This document shows positions 54,401 through 64,000 of a stretch of DNA of 64,000 nucleotides, in pieces. The DNA lies in NCBI GenBank assembly GCA_002099365.1, contig MSED01000001.1:1178001-1242000 (forward strand). Direction: 5' to 3'. Within the stretch, counting starts at the first letter, position 1. The number at the start of each line of letters is the position of its first letter. A program made the translations under genes and the position numbers. The notes under the pieces are model-generated. The model saw only the letters and a list, made by a program, of their open reading frames with translations, had not been told where the DNA came from and ran no database searches. This DNA comes from Phialophora verrucosa (Eukaryota > Ascomycota > Eurotiomycetes > Chaetothyriales > Herpotrichiellaceae).

Positions 54401-54795
54401 ATGCGCTCCTAGATGCCACGGATCGTGGCTACATGAAGAAAGGCGGCTACGAATTCCGTGTCGCCCCAGAAATGAAGCATTTGTACTCCGGCGGGGGCGG
54501 GCGAGATCTCCACAAATTGATCTTTCAGGTCCGCTCGTTCAACCAACCTGTCCCGCCCAAGCAGATGGGTAAAATCCCTCACGCGGCAGCAAAGTCTGCG
54601 CGCCTTGACGATCGAGAGGATGACTACGAAATCTGGTTGAAGGATTGGCTCGAGTCCTACGACTTCGAGCAGGAGGCGCGCATGAAGAAGGTGGGCACTA
54701 AGCATAACCGATTCATGGATGTGAGGTACTTGAGCCGCGAGACGTGCTGGCAACCCAGCGAGGGGCGAATCCCGGATTACACCAATGGATATTGA
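51490..54795 (+). CDS. Large protein with C-terminal GNAT acetyltransferase domain
   Basis: Model: 51490-51534, 51601-51801 and 51889-54795, 1050 aa. The two 5' introns (66 and 87 nt, GTAAGT and GTGAGT donors) are phase 0 and were found by following an open frame upstream of the in-frame ATG at 51907, which is the shorter alternative start (962 aa). Residues 90 to about 780 are Gln/Ser/Pro-rich and disordered apart from EWEFRPQFYNNTPEY-like text near 600. The last 270 residues form a GNAT fold: IYLRPAVQADAPGMMEIINW, ELIVGWASASDWG, LELYVAASCRKSGVGRCL, where RKSGVG is the acetyl-CoA loop, then MKKGGYEFRVAPEMKH. The acceptor is unknown. Confidence 0.75.
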
Positions 54796-57700
54796 CCCGC
54801 CTGAGACGAGATTCGGGGTAGAGTCGGGTGAAGGGGCGAGGTAGCGAAGTAGCCATGGGTGCATGTGGCAATGGGAGGTGGTTCAAAGGGAAGATCAAAA
54901 AGAGGAGAGGTGCACAGCAACAGATGCTTCAACAGTGTATCACCACGGAATGGAGACCTCCCCGACGACGACATGGCGCACACGACACACGAAGCGATAC
55001 GATACGATTCGGACTACGACGAACGATTTCTTTTCTTTCCTTTCAATCGGATTTCCATGCATCTTTCCGGCTCCTTTTCAGTAAAGAGCCCCACCACGAA
55101 TGATACCCCGATTAGTAGCACCTTGGACGAACTGGGGCGATATTTTCTTGCCAGTCGATGAATGCTACAGTACGCAGTCAGCAGCAGCTCCATTTCGGAC
55201 CCGGATCATGACCATCAGAACAGCGCAAGGTCTATTGACGCGCGCGTCGCCATCAGGAAACTTGGCATGAGCATTTTCCATTTTCCATTTTCCATAGAGC
55301 AGAGAGCAAAGAGCACAGCGCTGAAAACGGAGCCGACAAACATACCGGTTAAATCGAGGCGAAGTGCAAGCGAGTTCATAGCAGGTTCAAGCACATACGG
55401 ATGTACATAGCTTGGTCTACGAGCTGAGAGAGGATGTCCATACGCAAGAAACTCTCCGCTTACTTGATCCTTTCCCTCGAACTTCTACATGATTCCCTAT
55501 GTACTCTGAGCGCTAAACTCGCTCGATGCCTTCCGCGTTGTTCGAGTGGACTTGCTGCTCGGTCGTTTAGGAGGCATTCAGAAGTCTCGGTATGAGGGTG
55601 GGGAGAGTATACGCAGTACAGAGTAGATAGGAAGTGTTATGATAGGAAGTCGTTGGAATATGGGGTCCTTATCGATGATCCAAGGGACGAAAACGACATC
55701 CCGACAACAGGCCTTGGTGGTCCTGGACACGTGGGCTAGGGTGAGTGCTGCAGTCATCGCTGGTTGAGGACAGCATTCCCATCCCTTCATGGGAGCACGG
55801 GACGGATTTCGCGAGGTGATCTAAAAGCGCTATCACTCCACACGCAGACTTGGTATGCAGAGATTCGCGCGCAAAGCAGAAAGGGGATTTTCCAGGGGTA
55901 CTTGAACTCTAGACAGATGTACATTATTTCATGTGAGGAAGCCAGGGGGGATTATGCTCGTTTTTGCAAAGTTCTCATAGCGACTTCAAAGTGCTGTACC
56001 TGCCAGCTCCGCCAGGGCGAGCCGCACTGGGCCCGGGCGAAAGCGAACACTGTACGTCTCTTGCTCGTTAGCGCCCGGCACGTCAGGAGCTCTGTTCTTT
56101 CGGCAAGGGGAAAAGGATTGGTACTTCTGTGTACTCCGTATCACATCCGAAGACGTCAAAAGACTATTAGCGCGCGAAAGGGGTGGTTGAGGCTCGGAAG
56201 CCACCGATGTAGTGCAACCCTGGATTCGGAGATGGGTCAGCCGCAAAGGATCGATCTAATAGCTGGAGCAGGCGGCGGAGCTTCACAGCCTCTCCGGTCT
56301 CCTGGGAGATGGAGATGTGAAGCGCATTGCTTGCTCCTCAGTTCTCTCACATGGAGATTCGACAGAAAGGCCGAAAGACTCAAGCACACGCATTTTACGA
56401 GGTGGGTGCGTCTTGGGCTCCGTGTATCGCTCTCCTGGAAGCTTGGTCCACAGTGGAGACGATTTGGGATCCTTTTGGGCCTAGAAGGCCCTTGCGTCAG
56501 ACTTGCCGTCGCCGGTCGATGACAGGCCAGGTTTCATGGCGTCGGCTGGTATTTCCGAGTTTTTTCGGGGGTTGACAGGCACACTGAAACCCGTGCTCAT
56601 GACTACGCACTCACTGTGCGCCCGAGAGGATTGAGGGTGTGTCAGCTTCTGTCTAATGGTCAACGTGCAATCGACGATGGATGTCTTGTCCGCCTGCAGT
56701 AGACGCGGTGGAGGTCTCTTTGGTGTTCCCAAGGGGATCACCAGGCAGAGATGGGGTCTCCAGATAGGCGAGGGCGGCGGCTGGACGATCGGCCAACTCA
56801 TGATCCTGGGTATGCAGGTCATCGCCTGGAGCGTGCAACCGTGATTGGCCTGGGGGCTCTGCCACGTTGCCCCTTCCAGGTATCGAGCATCAAAGTGCAC
56901 GTTTTGAGACGTCTTCTTCTTGACTGTTTGTGGTAGTTGAAGTTACACAATGTGAGATTGACACACGCTGGGGTACCATGATGTATCTATCCGATCAAAC
57001 AAGGCAGTCAGAAGGCCTGAATTCGGGGTAAACGCGTAACAATGATCCTAGCTCTTATCGAAGCTTCTCTTGTTCGAACACGAGCGTTGTCGCCATCCTG
57101 GTTCGCGCAACGCGACGCATGACAGGGCGGGATTAGTCAAGATATTATCGAAAGCAGCCCGGCAAGCATCGTGCATTTTCCTGCTTTTCCTAGTTACTGT
57201 TTGTAGCATACAAGAGGTGCTATTGTTTGGCTACCCGATCACTCATTGGGCCGAAATCAACGCGTTAGCTGCTTGCCTCTGGACAGACGGGCGTTCTGTT
57301 GCAGGATCTGACAAGGTTTCTTGGGCATGTGGCGCAATAAAGATGCGCATGGGCTGCATGCAATTGTGGTTGGGAGCTCTAGGCCTCCCGCGCTTGGACC
57401 AGAGCCGAGCTGAGGATGGGGTTCGAGGAAGCCGCATACGCTGTTTCTCTTCTTTGAATTGTAGGCAGCTTCACAGGTTCTCGGAAGGAGAGGGGACTCG
57501 TGCAAGATGTGAACGACCGACAAACTGCTCAGGCAAACAAACATTCACCGAGGGCGGTAAGCTGATCGGCAATTTTGGACAGAGGAAGAAGCAAGGCGCC
57601 GAGAAGAGCGTGGGCATCTCCTGCCTCCTACTTATCGTCCATGTGTTAGCCGCGGTTTGGTAGAGCTTCCTCTTCGGTGTTTGGCATTGTCGATCTTCCC

Positions 57701-58946
57701 GCCCGAGGGACACGCAGTATACAGTAGACTCGAGCAGCATCCTCTGGTTGAAACATTTCCCGTCAAATCATCGTGCACACGCCAGCATTGTTTCCGTGTT
57801 GAGGTTGTCAGGTGAAGAAGGTGGACTGAAGATTGGAGAGCGCGGCGGCTGGCCTGTAAACTGATCTTCGCCTAAATCTGCCCCAAGCTTCATAGGCTTG
57901 CCTGTCGTCAGACCCTCTCCAAGGAAACCTTAACTAGCTCATATTCTGGGTAACCCCTCGCGCGCCCACACTCGCTCACTCGGGCCCTCGACCAGCTCTT
58001 GCACTTCTAACTTTTTAGTCGACCTTCCCGCACTTTTCCCTTCGTCTCTGCCTCACCCCTCCATCTTCTCTCCTCTACTCTCTTGCTTTAGTGCGCGCGT
58101 CTCTCTTAGTATCGCAGTGTTACTTCTGCTTTCCTGCTTCACCTGGCGCACTGCTCTTCTCGGGAGTTGCTCACTTGTTGCGTCTGGTCTGATCTGTGGC
58201 TCGGCTGTCCATTTTTGGCCCCATCTAACCACTGCGCATCTGATCCGGTATGTAGAGAAGTCCTTGACACGTCTCTTCCTCCCCCTCCGATGGACCCTCA
58301 GACCGTGGCGCAAGTGCAAGCGACGGACCCTGGTGTGATGGCGAGCAGAAATGAGTGTGGTTGGAGGTTGTGGTGGTGAGCGGAAGCCGCGGACGTAAGG
58401 GCGACAGCAATGTCAAAGAGGACAGAAAAGCACACACAACCACATCACGATGACCATGAGCACAGGGCTACCGCTGTGGACACCTCTTTGATTCTCGAGT
58501 TACCTGTAGCGGTTCAGGTCCTCGCCGATTCGCACTAGCGACGACTTCACTGCCTCCCCACGGTCGCAATTTTCACCTTCAACTTGTTCGATGCGCTGAC
58601 TGCTATTTATCTCCCAGACTTCAGAACGACCTTCAATTGCCATCGACGTTTCGTGATCGCTTTGTACCCTCCTCCCTTGGACAGTCGCCGTTCGGGATAT
58701 TCTTGTGCGACAAAAGTTGGGTTTGAGTTATCAGAAAGTCCACATAATACCTTCAATATCCTCTTCATCGTCGTCCTTTGAAAGACGTCTTTGTTCGGTA
58801 CGCATACCAACTGACCGCACTCCCCTCTGCGGGTGTCTCGCGTCACGCGGAAGTTTGTCATCACTTTCTTGACTAGGAATCTGACTCATCTTACAGAAGC
58901 TCTACCTTAGCCTTCATTTTCGTCACCTCGTTTTCCGTCTTCCAAC
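54796..58946. other. 4.15-kb region without a recognised gene
   Basis: The longest gene-free stretch of the window. Only short frames occur, many of them mere shadows. An ATTTTCC triplet repeat lies at 55273-55293. From about 57950 the plus strand becomes strongly pyrimidine-rich and stays so up to the NAM8-like start, suggesting a promoter with a long leader. Non-coding transcripts are possible but not shown. Confidence 0.5.
55273..55293 (+). repeat. Microsatellite (ATTTTCC)3
   Basis: Three perfect 7-bp units in a gene-free region. No function is implied. Confidence 0.85.
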
Positions 58947-60308
58947 ATGTCGTTCCCGGAGTACGGTCAATTCCCAAACGCCCAGCAAGAGGGTGCTCCA
59001 GGTTCCGTTCCTCCGCCTCAGGATGGATCGGCGCCAGGACAGCCAACCGACCCCTCTGCTCAGCAGCAGATGCCCTTCCCGACTCCTGACGGGAATGCGG
59101 CCCCGCAGAATGGTCAAAGTGCAGATGGCAAGACCACTCTCTGGTAGGTTCGAATGCCGGTGTGGTGTTATGATTCTCGAGCGCTGACATCGATTTGTAG
59201 GATGGGTGAGCTCGAGCCCTGGATTGACGAAAACTTCGTCCGCAATCTCTGGTTCCAAATGGGTGAACAAGTCAGTGTCAAGATGATCCGCGACAAATTC
59301 TCAGGGTAAGTCTCGGCAGAGCCACGCCCCTCCTTCGCACGTCTCTGAACTCATGGTAGTAGCAATGCTGGTTACTGTTTCGTCGATTTCTCCTCCTCCC
59401 AAGCTGCCGCCAAGGCCCTCCAGCTCAGTGGTCAACCGATGCCAAACTCGAGCCGTCCGTTCAAGCTGAACTGGGCTTCGGGCGGTGGTCTTGCCGACCG
59501 ACGCGACGATCGTGGCCCGGAGTACTCCATCTTCGTTGGCGACCTCGGTCCTGAAGTCAACGAGTACGTTCTGGTCTCGCTCTTCCAGAGCCGCTTCCCC
59601 TCGTGCAAGTCGGCCAAGATCATGACGGATCCTCTTTCTGGCATGTCCCGCGGCTATGGTTTCGTGCGCTTCTCCGACGAAGGCGACCAGCAGCGTGCTC
59701 TTAATGAGATGCAAGGTGTTTATTGCGGCAATCGTCCGATGCGCATCTCGACCGCGACCCCGAAAAACAAAGGAGGTCCGATGGGAGGCATGAACATGGG
59801 TATGCCAGGCGGTGGCGGTGCTCCGATGGGCTATCCACCAATGGGTCAACCACCTATGCCGTTCTACGGTGGTCAGCAGCAGCAACAACCTCAACCGATG
59901 AATCAATTCACCGACCCGAACAACACAACTGTCTTCGTCGGAGGTCTGTCTGGCTACGTCACCGAAGACGAGCTGCGCTCTTTCTTCCAAGGATTCGGCG
60001 AGATCACCTATGTCAAGATCCCGCCTGGAAAGGGTTGTGGTTTCGTCCAATTCGTCCAACGACATGCTGCCGAGATGGCTATCAACCAGATGCAAGGCTA
60101 TCCCATTGGAAATTCTCGAGTCCGCCTGAGCTGGGGTCGCAGCCAGAACAACTCGGGCCCCGCCGGCACCCCATACCGCCCTGCACCTCCTCCCCCCATC
60201 TATCCTGGCGCGATGGGCGGCATGCCTCCTGCTCACCAATACGGCAGTTATGCGCCGATGAAGGTCGGTTACAGTCCAGTCCCTACTCCTCCATTGGGAC
60301 CATACTGA
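58947..60308 (+). CDS. Three-RRM RNA-binding protein, NAM8/CSX1/TIA-1 type
   Basis: Three exons, 58947-59143, 59201-59305 and 59360-60308, give 416 aa; both junctions restore RRM1 (TTLW-MGELEPW and KFSG-SNAGYCFVDF). The N terminus is Gln/Pro-rich. RRM1 has LWMGELEPWIDENFV and GYCFVDFSS; RRM2 has YSIFVGDLGPEVNE and SRGYGFVRFSDE; RRM3 has TTVFVGGLSGYVTEDEL and GCGFVQFVQR. A Gly/Met/Gln-rich linker separates RRM2 from RRM3 and the C terminus is Pro-rich. In yeast Nam8 acts in U1 snRNP and in fission yeast Csx1 stabilises stress mRNAs; which role applies cannot be told. It follows a very long gene-free stretch. Confidence 0.88.
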
Positions 60309-61586
60309 CGCGGAGGCAGTAAGCATGTGTGAGAATCTCGGCGCAGCAGGCGTTTCGTCCATGGGCAATGCCTTTTCCCGATGGGTAGCGGAAAAGCAAC
60401 GTTTTCTTTTGTCAATTCATTGAAGGCAGCGCGCAAGTCGAACCTTTAGCGTCATCATCGTCGGTATGGGAGGGTGTTTGTCGAACCACAGAAGAAAAAG
60501 TTTCTTTTATTTTCACCTTCGCCATGACCCCTTACCACCCGGTTGGCACAATCGGCTGTGTACAACACGATCGAACAATATGGCATTCGCTTTTTGGTTG
60601 AGAGTGATGATACGATACCAACGAAGAACGAGAGATTTTGCATGTGCTTAGGAGAGCAGTCATGGCGAGGGAATTGGGAGCATGGACGGATCGTGGCAAG
60701 CATGGAGGTGGTGACGCGCTGGCAGAAATTTCCTTTTCTTTTTTTACCCCCGTCTCTCACATGGACTCAGTGGTCCCATGGGCTTATCGTCATGATGGAT
60801 ACTGGTGGAACTAGGCAACGATTGACACAGTATGAGCTGAGCTGACACGGGAGCAAAAAGTGTTAGGTATTCGATAGTGATTGAAACCAACACAAGACGA
60901 TCATTGACAGTCAAAAGGTCATGCGACAACTGCCCGTTTCAAACACTGCTTGTTGCGTGCCCTCCGACCCTCCTTCACTTCCTACCTTCGCTTGCTACCT
61001 CGACTCGAGTTGATCCTGAGAGGAGGCCGTCGAACAATTAGCTTAGCCACCTTGTGTTCCTCCACTCCAACTTGTGCAGAGTGGCCTTCTCGCGGCTCAC
61101 AGCTCCATCCCCTTGGAAACCCATGCATCTTTCCATAGTGCCCATGCAGAGGAGAAGTAGCCGATCGCACTGCTAAGCCTCGGCTTACACCAAGCAGCGA
61201 AAACCTCCGCCTCGGGAGTTTCCCAATTTCTCCAACTACTCCTTACGAATGACTTCGGCAGGAGTTGGCGGCCACAACAGCTACTCTCGCACAGAGATGT
61301 AATACGCACGATATCGAAGTGGAAGTGCTTCGAAGAATCCGACAGCGAGGTAACCGACCTGCACAACGACAGGAAAAAGTACCTTCATCACCGACGTGGC
61401 ACTGGTACTTATTAACTCTTTGCCCAAAGGGAGGCTTCCCCGCACGGGCTCCCAAGTCTATCAACGTGACTGTCCTCGCTGGGGCAGATCTTCAGGAGGC
61501 CACCACAGAAAACATTCCCAGGCAGATCAGGACCTCTTCTCCGCGAAGCTCACGCCTGAAACAGCGGGGGAAACAACACAGCAGCC
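60309..61586. other. Intergenic region
   Basis: 1.28 kb between two plus-strand genes. Short frames only; nothing recognised. Confidence 0.5.
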
Positions 61587-63583
61587 ATGTCCTCCTCCCG
61601 CGCAGTCCGCATCGCCGGGGCCTCGGGCTCGGCCTCTGACCGGCGCCACGCCATGGCAGCCTTCGCAAAGGCATATCCCTCGGACCCGGTCGACGTGATC
61701 ATCTCAGACTACATGTCCGAGGTGAACATGACGATCGGTGCGGCGCGGAAGGTGGACGCCTCGAATCTCACGGCCGACATGGGCAACGCATTCGTTGGCG
61801 CCAGTCCCGCGTTCGAGGCCTCCTTTCTGGAGGCGCTAGAGCCCGCACTGGAAGACCTCGCGCGGTACGGGATCAAGGTCGCGGCGAACGCGGGCAACGC
61901 GGACGTGCGCGGCCTGTACCGCATCGTGTGCGGCATGGTCGAGAAGAAAGGCTTGAGCGGGAAGGTCAAGGTCGCGTGGATCAGCGGCGACGAAGTCCTC
62001 CCCGCCATCACTGACGGTCTCAAGAACGGGACGTCCAAGTTCAAGAACATCTATACCGGCCAGGTGCTGGAGAAGTGGGAGTTCGAGCCCATCTACGCGC
62101 ACGCCTACCTTGGAGGCATGGGCATCGCCGAGGCGTTCCGCCAGGGCGCCCAGATCGTCATCTGTGGACGCGTCGCGGATGCCTCTCCGGTCATTGGTGC
62201 GGCCGTGTGGTTCCACAACTGGCATCGCGAACAGCTGGACGAACTGGCGAACGCGTTCGTGGCGGGCCACATGATCGAATGCAGCAACTACGTGGCTGGC
62301 GGCAACTTCACCGGGTTCAAGGCCCTGGAGGAACATGGTCGATGGACCGACATCGGGTATCCGATTGCCGAGATCACGGCGAGTGGAGGCGTTGTCATCA
62401 CGAAGCAGAAAAACTCGGGCGGGGTGGTGAGCATTCACACGTGCTCGTCGCAGCTGCTGTATGAGATCCAGGGGCCTTGGTACTTCAACTCGGACGTCAC
62501 CGCCGTGCTGGACGGGATCTGGTTCGAGCAGCTGGCGACCGACCGGGTGGCGCTTCACGGCGTCAAGGCTTTGCCTCCTCCCCCGACGACCAAGGTCGGA
62601 ATCACTGCACGAGGAGGCTTCCAGGCCGAGGCGTGGTATTTCATGACCGGGCTGGACATTCCGGAGAAGGCGCGCATGACGGAAGCGCAGCTCCGCCTCG
62701 GGTTGAAGCCCTACTCGGACAAATTCACCACCCTGTCCTTCAGCGTGCTGGGCTCGCCTGGGCATGACGCGGACAACCAGAACGCGGCGACGTGCGTGTT
62801 CCGCGTCTTCGCGCAGGCCAGGGAGTCGAACGACATCGCGCCGCAGAAGTTCCTCCGTCCGGTGATTGATAACATCATGCAAGGCTATCCGGGCAGCACA
62901 TTCCACCTGGATTTCCGGCAGGGCATCCCGAAGCCGTACTTTGAATACTACGTGACGCTGCTCGACCAAAGCAAGGTGTCGCACCGCGTGCATTTCGGCG
63001 ACAAGGAGACGCTCATCCCCGCCCCAACCCTGACCAAGACTTTCCCAGAGCGACAGCCCAGCCTGCCGACGACGCAGTTGCAGATCGATCTCGGCAGGTT
63101 CGGCCCCACGACGCGAGTCCCTCTGGGGAGGATCGCGCATGCCCGCTCCGGCGACAAGGGCAGCGATTGCAACTGCGGCTTCTGGGTCGTGCACCAGGAC
63201 GAATACGTCTGGCTGCGCAATTTGCTGTCCGTCGCCAACATCAAACTGCTGCTCGGCAAGGAGTACGACGAGACGAGGACGCCCAAGATCGAGGTCGACC
63301 GGTTTGAACTCCCCAATCTGAGGGCCGTGCATTTTTTGTTCCGGAACCTGTTGGACAGGGGCGCCACGAGCACGGCGGTAAGTAGTTGTCTCTCTAACCC
63401 CAATGTCATCGTCATTGTGGGGGGATCTGTTTTCTCCCCCGGGCCCGATACAGGTGATTATTACTGGATGCTAACAAACTGTGCGTGCAGGGCGTGGACT
63501 TTTTGGGCAAGAATTGCGCGGAATTCCTGCGGAGCAGGCACGTCGATGTGCCGGTGAGGTTTTTGGAGAGAGGGAGGCTGTGA
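61587..63583 (+). CDS. DUF1446 family protein (AtuA-like)
   Basis: Two exons, 61587-63377 and 63491-63583, joined by a 113-nt phase-0 intron (GTAAGT donor), give 627 aa. The start MSSSRAVRIAGASGSASDRR is the first ATG. DUF1446 text is strong: DVIISDYMSEVNM, KVAANAGNADV, YLGGMGIAEAF, VICGRVADASPVIGAA, GHMIECSNYVAGGNFTGF, GYPIAEI and, in the second domain, RIAHARSGDKGSDCNCGF. AtuA takes part in acyclic terpene (citronellol/geraniol) use in Pseudomonas; in fungi the role is unproven. No targeting signal is evident. Third-position GC is very high, which creates a 498-codon antisense frame. Confidence 0.88.
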
Positions 63584-64000
63584 GTTCGCGGTTGGTGTGG
63601 ATATGACAGAAGGACGGTAAAATAGGATATTAGAATACGAAGGGTAGAATCATCAGACCTTTGTTCTTGCCCTCTCCCCCCTTCGACTTGAGGCTCGAGA
63701 GGTAGTGGTATCGCATCCCGTACCTATGCTTGGCCATCGATCGAACACTGTACAGTATACATGGTACATACATAGGCCAGGAACACCGTCCACGGTGGAC
63801 GAGACTTGCGAGTCCGTGTCCGCACCATCGAAGGGTTGTCCAAGCTATGGTCTTGCCGTCTGATCGAATATACAACACTACTTACTGCTCTGTGTGCTCG
63901 CGTTTCTCATATCCCTGGGACCGCATGATTATGCGATGAGATGCAATGCTGCCGCGTTGATTTGACGTTTGAGTCTCATCCCTAACCCATCCCTTCGCTT
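63584..64000. other. Right-edge intergenic sequence
   Basis: 417 bases after the DUF1446 stop; no gene seen before the window ends. Confidence 0.5.

Noticed and set aside
55764..57663. Frames of 139-252 codons in the long gene-free stretch
   Set aside because: Compositions are those of translated non-coding DNA, with no domain and no conserved start context.
61836..63332. Antisense open frame of 498 codons opposite the DUF1446 gene
   Set aside because: Its text is Arg/Asp/Val-rich without domains and is explained by the GC-rich third positions of the sense gene.
1..64000. Secondary-metabolite cluster, CRISPR, plasmid or viral elements
   Set aside because: No PKS, NRPS, terpene cyclase, repeat-spacer array, replication origin or viral protein was seen; the gene content is ordinary fungal chromosome.

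Overview
The window is nuclear DNA of a filamentous ascomycete (Pezizomycotina). The evidence is short introns of about 50-190 nt with GTAAGT-like donors and CAG/TAG acceptors, widely spaced single genes on both strands, and families typical of moulds: a HET-domain protein, a NACHT relic, a DUF4045/gelsolin protein, fungal ALO1, a rhomboid of PCP1 type and DUF3445. The class is probably Dothideomycetes, but this is only an impression. All gene models were assembled by eye from reading frames and splice signals; no transcript or database support was available.

Layout. 1-7.5 kb, all on plus: a secreted class-3 lipase, an AttM-like metallo-beta-lactamase, a DUF3237 protein and a long mitochondrial-type rhomboid protease. 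8-15.2 kb: a repeat-like AT-rich patch, a disordered protein with a fungal helical N-terminal domain and an internal 46-codon duplication, CIA1 (cytosolic Fe-S assembly), and on minus the mitochondrial ribosome GTPase MTG1. 15.2-18.1 kb: no gene seen. 18.1-24.8 kb: a membrane-anchored DUF3445 (heme-dependent N-demethylase-like) protein, a degenerate dihydroxyacetone-kinase-like protein, PRP38 on minus, and a divergent glycosyltransferase-like membrane protein. 25.5-34 kb: a weakly supported membrane protein, a DUF4336 protein, a broken NACHT fragment, and three small genes (unknown 150 aa, four-helix MARVEL-like, F-box-like). 34-37.1 kb: no gene seen. 37.1-50.9 kb: a five-exon sugar porter facing four minus-strand genes (HET protein, D-arabinono-1,4-lactone oxidase, a 1711-aa gelsolin-repeat protein, ARL2 GTPase). 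51.5-63.6 kb on plus: a 1050-aa GNAT protein, a three-RRM NAM8/CSX1-like RNA-binding protein after a 4.1 kb gene-free stretch, and a DUF1446 (AtuA-like) protein.

The genes do not form a recognisable biosynthetic cluster. Most are housekeeping (Fe-S assembly, splicing, mitochondrial translation, erythroascorbate synthesis, microtubule/ARL2, cytoskeleton), interspersed with accessory genes: lipase, lactonase, sugar porter, and three elements related to fungal non-self recognition (the helical-domain protein, the NACHT relic and the HET gene). No CRISPR, plasmid, viral or intact transposon feature was seen, and no tRNA could be folded convincingly.
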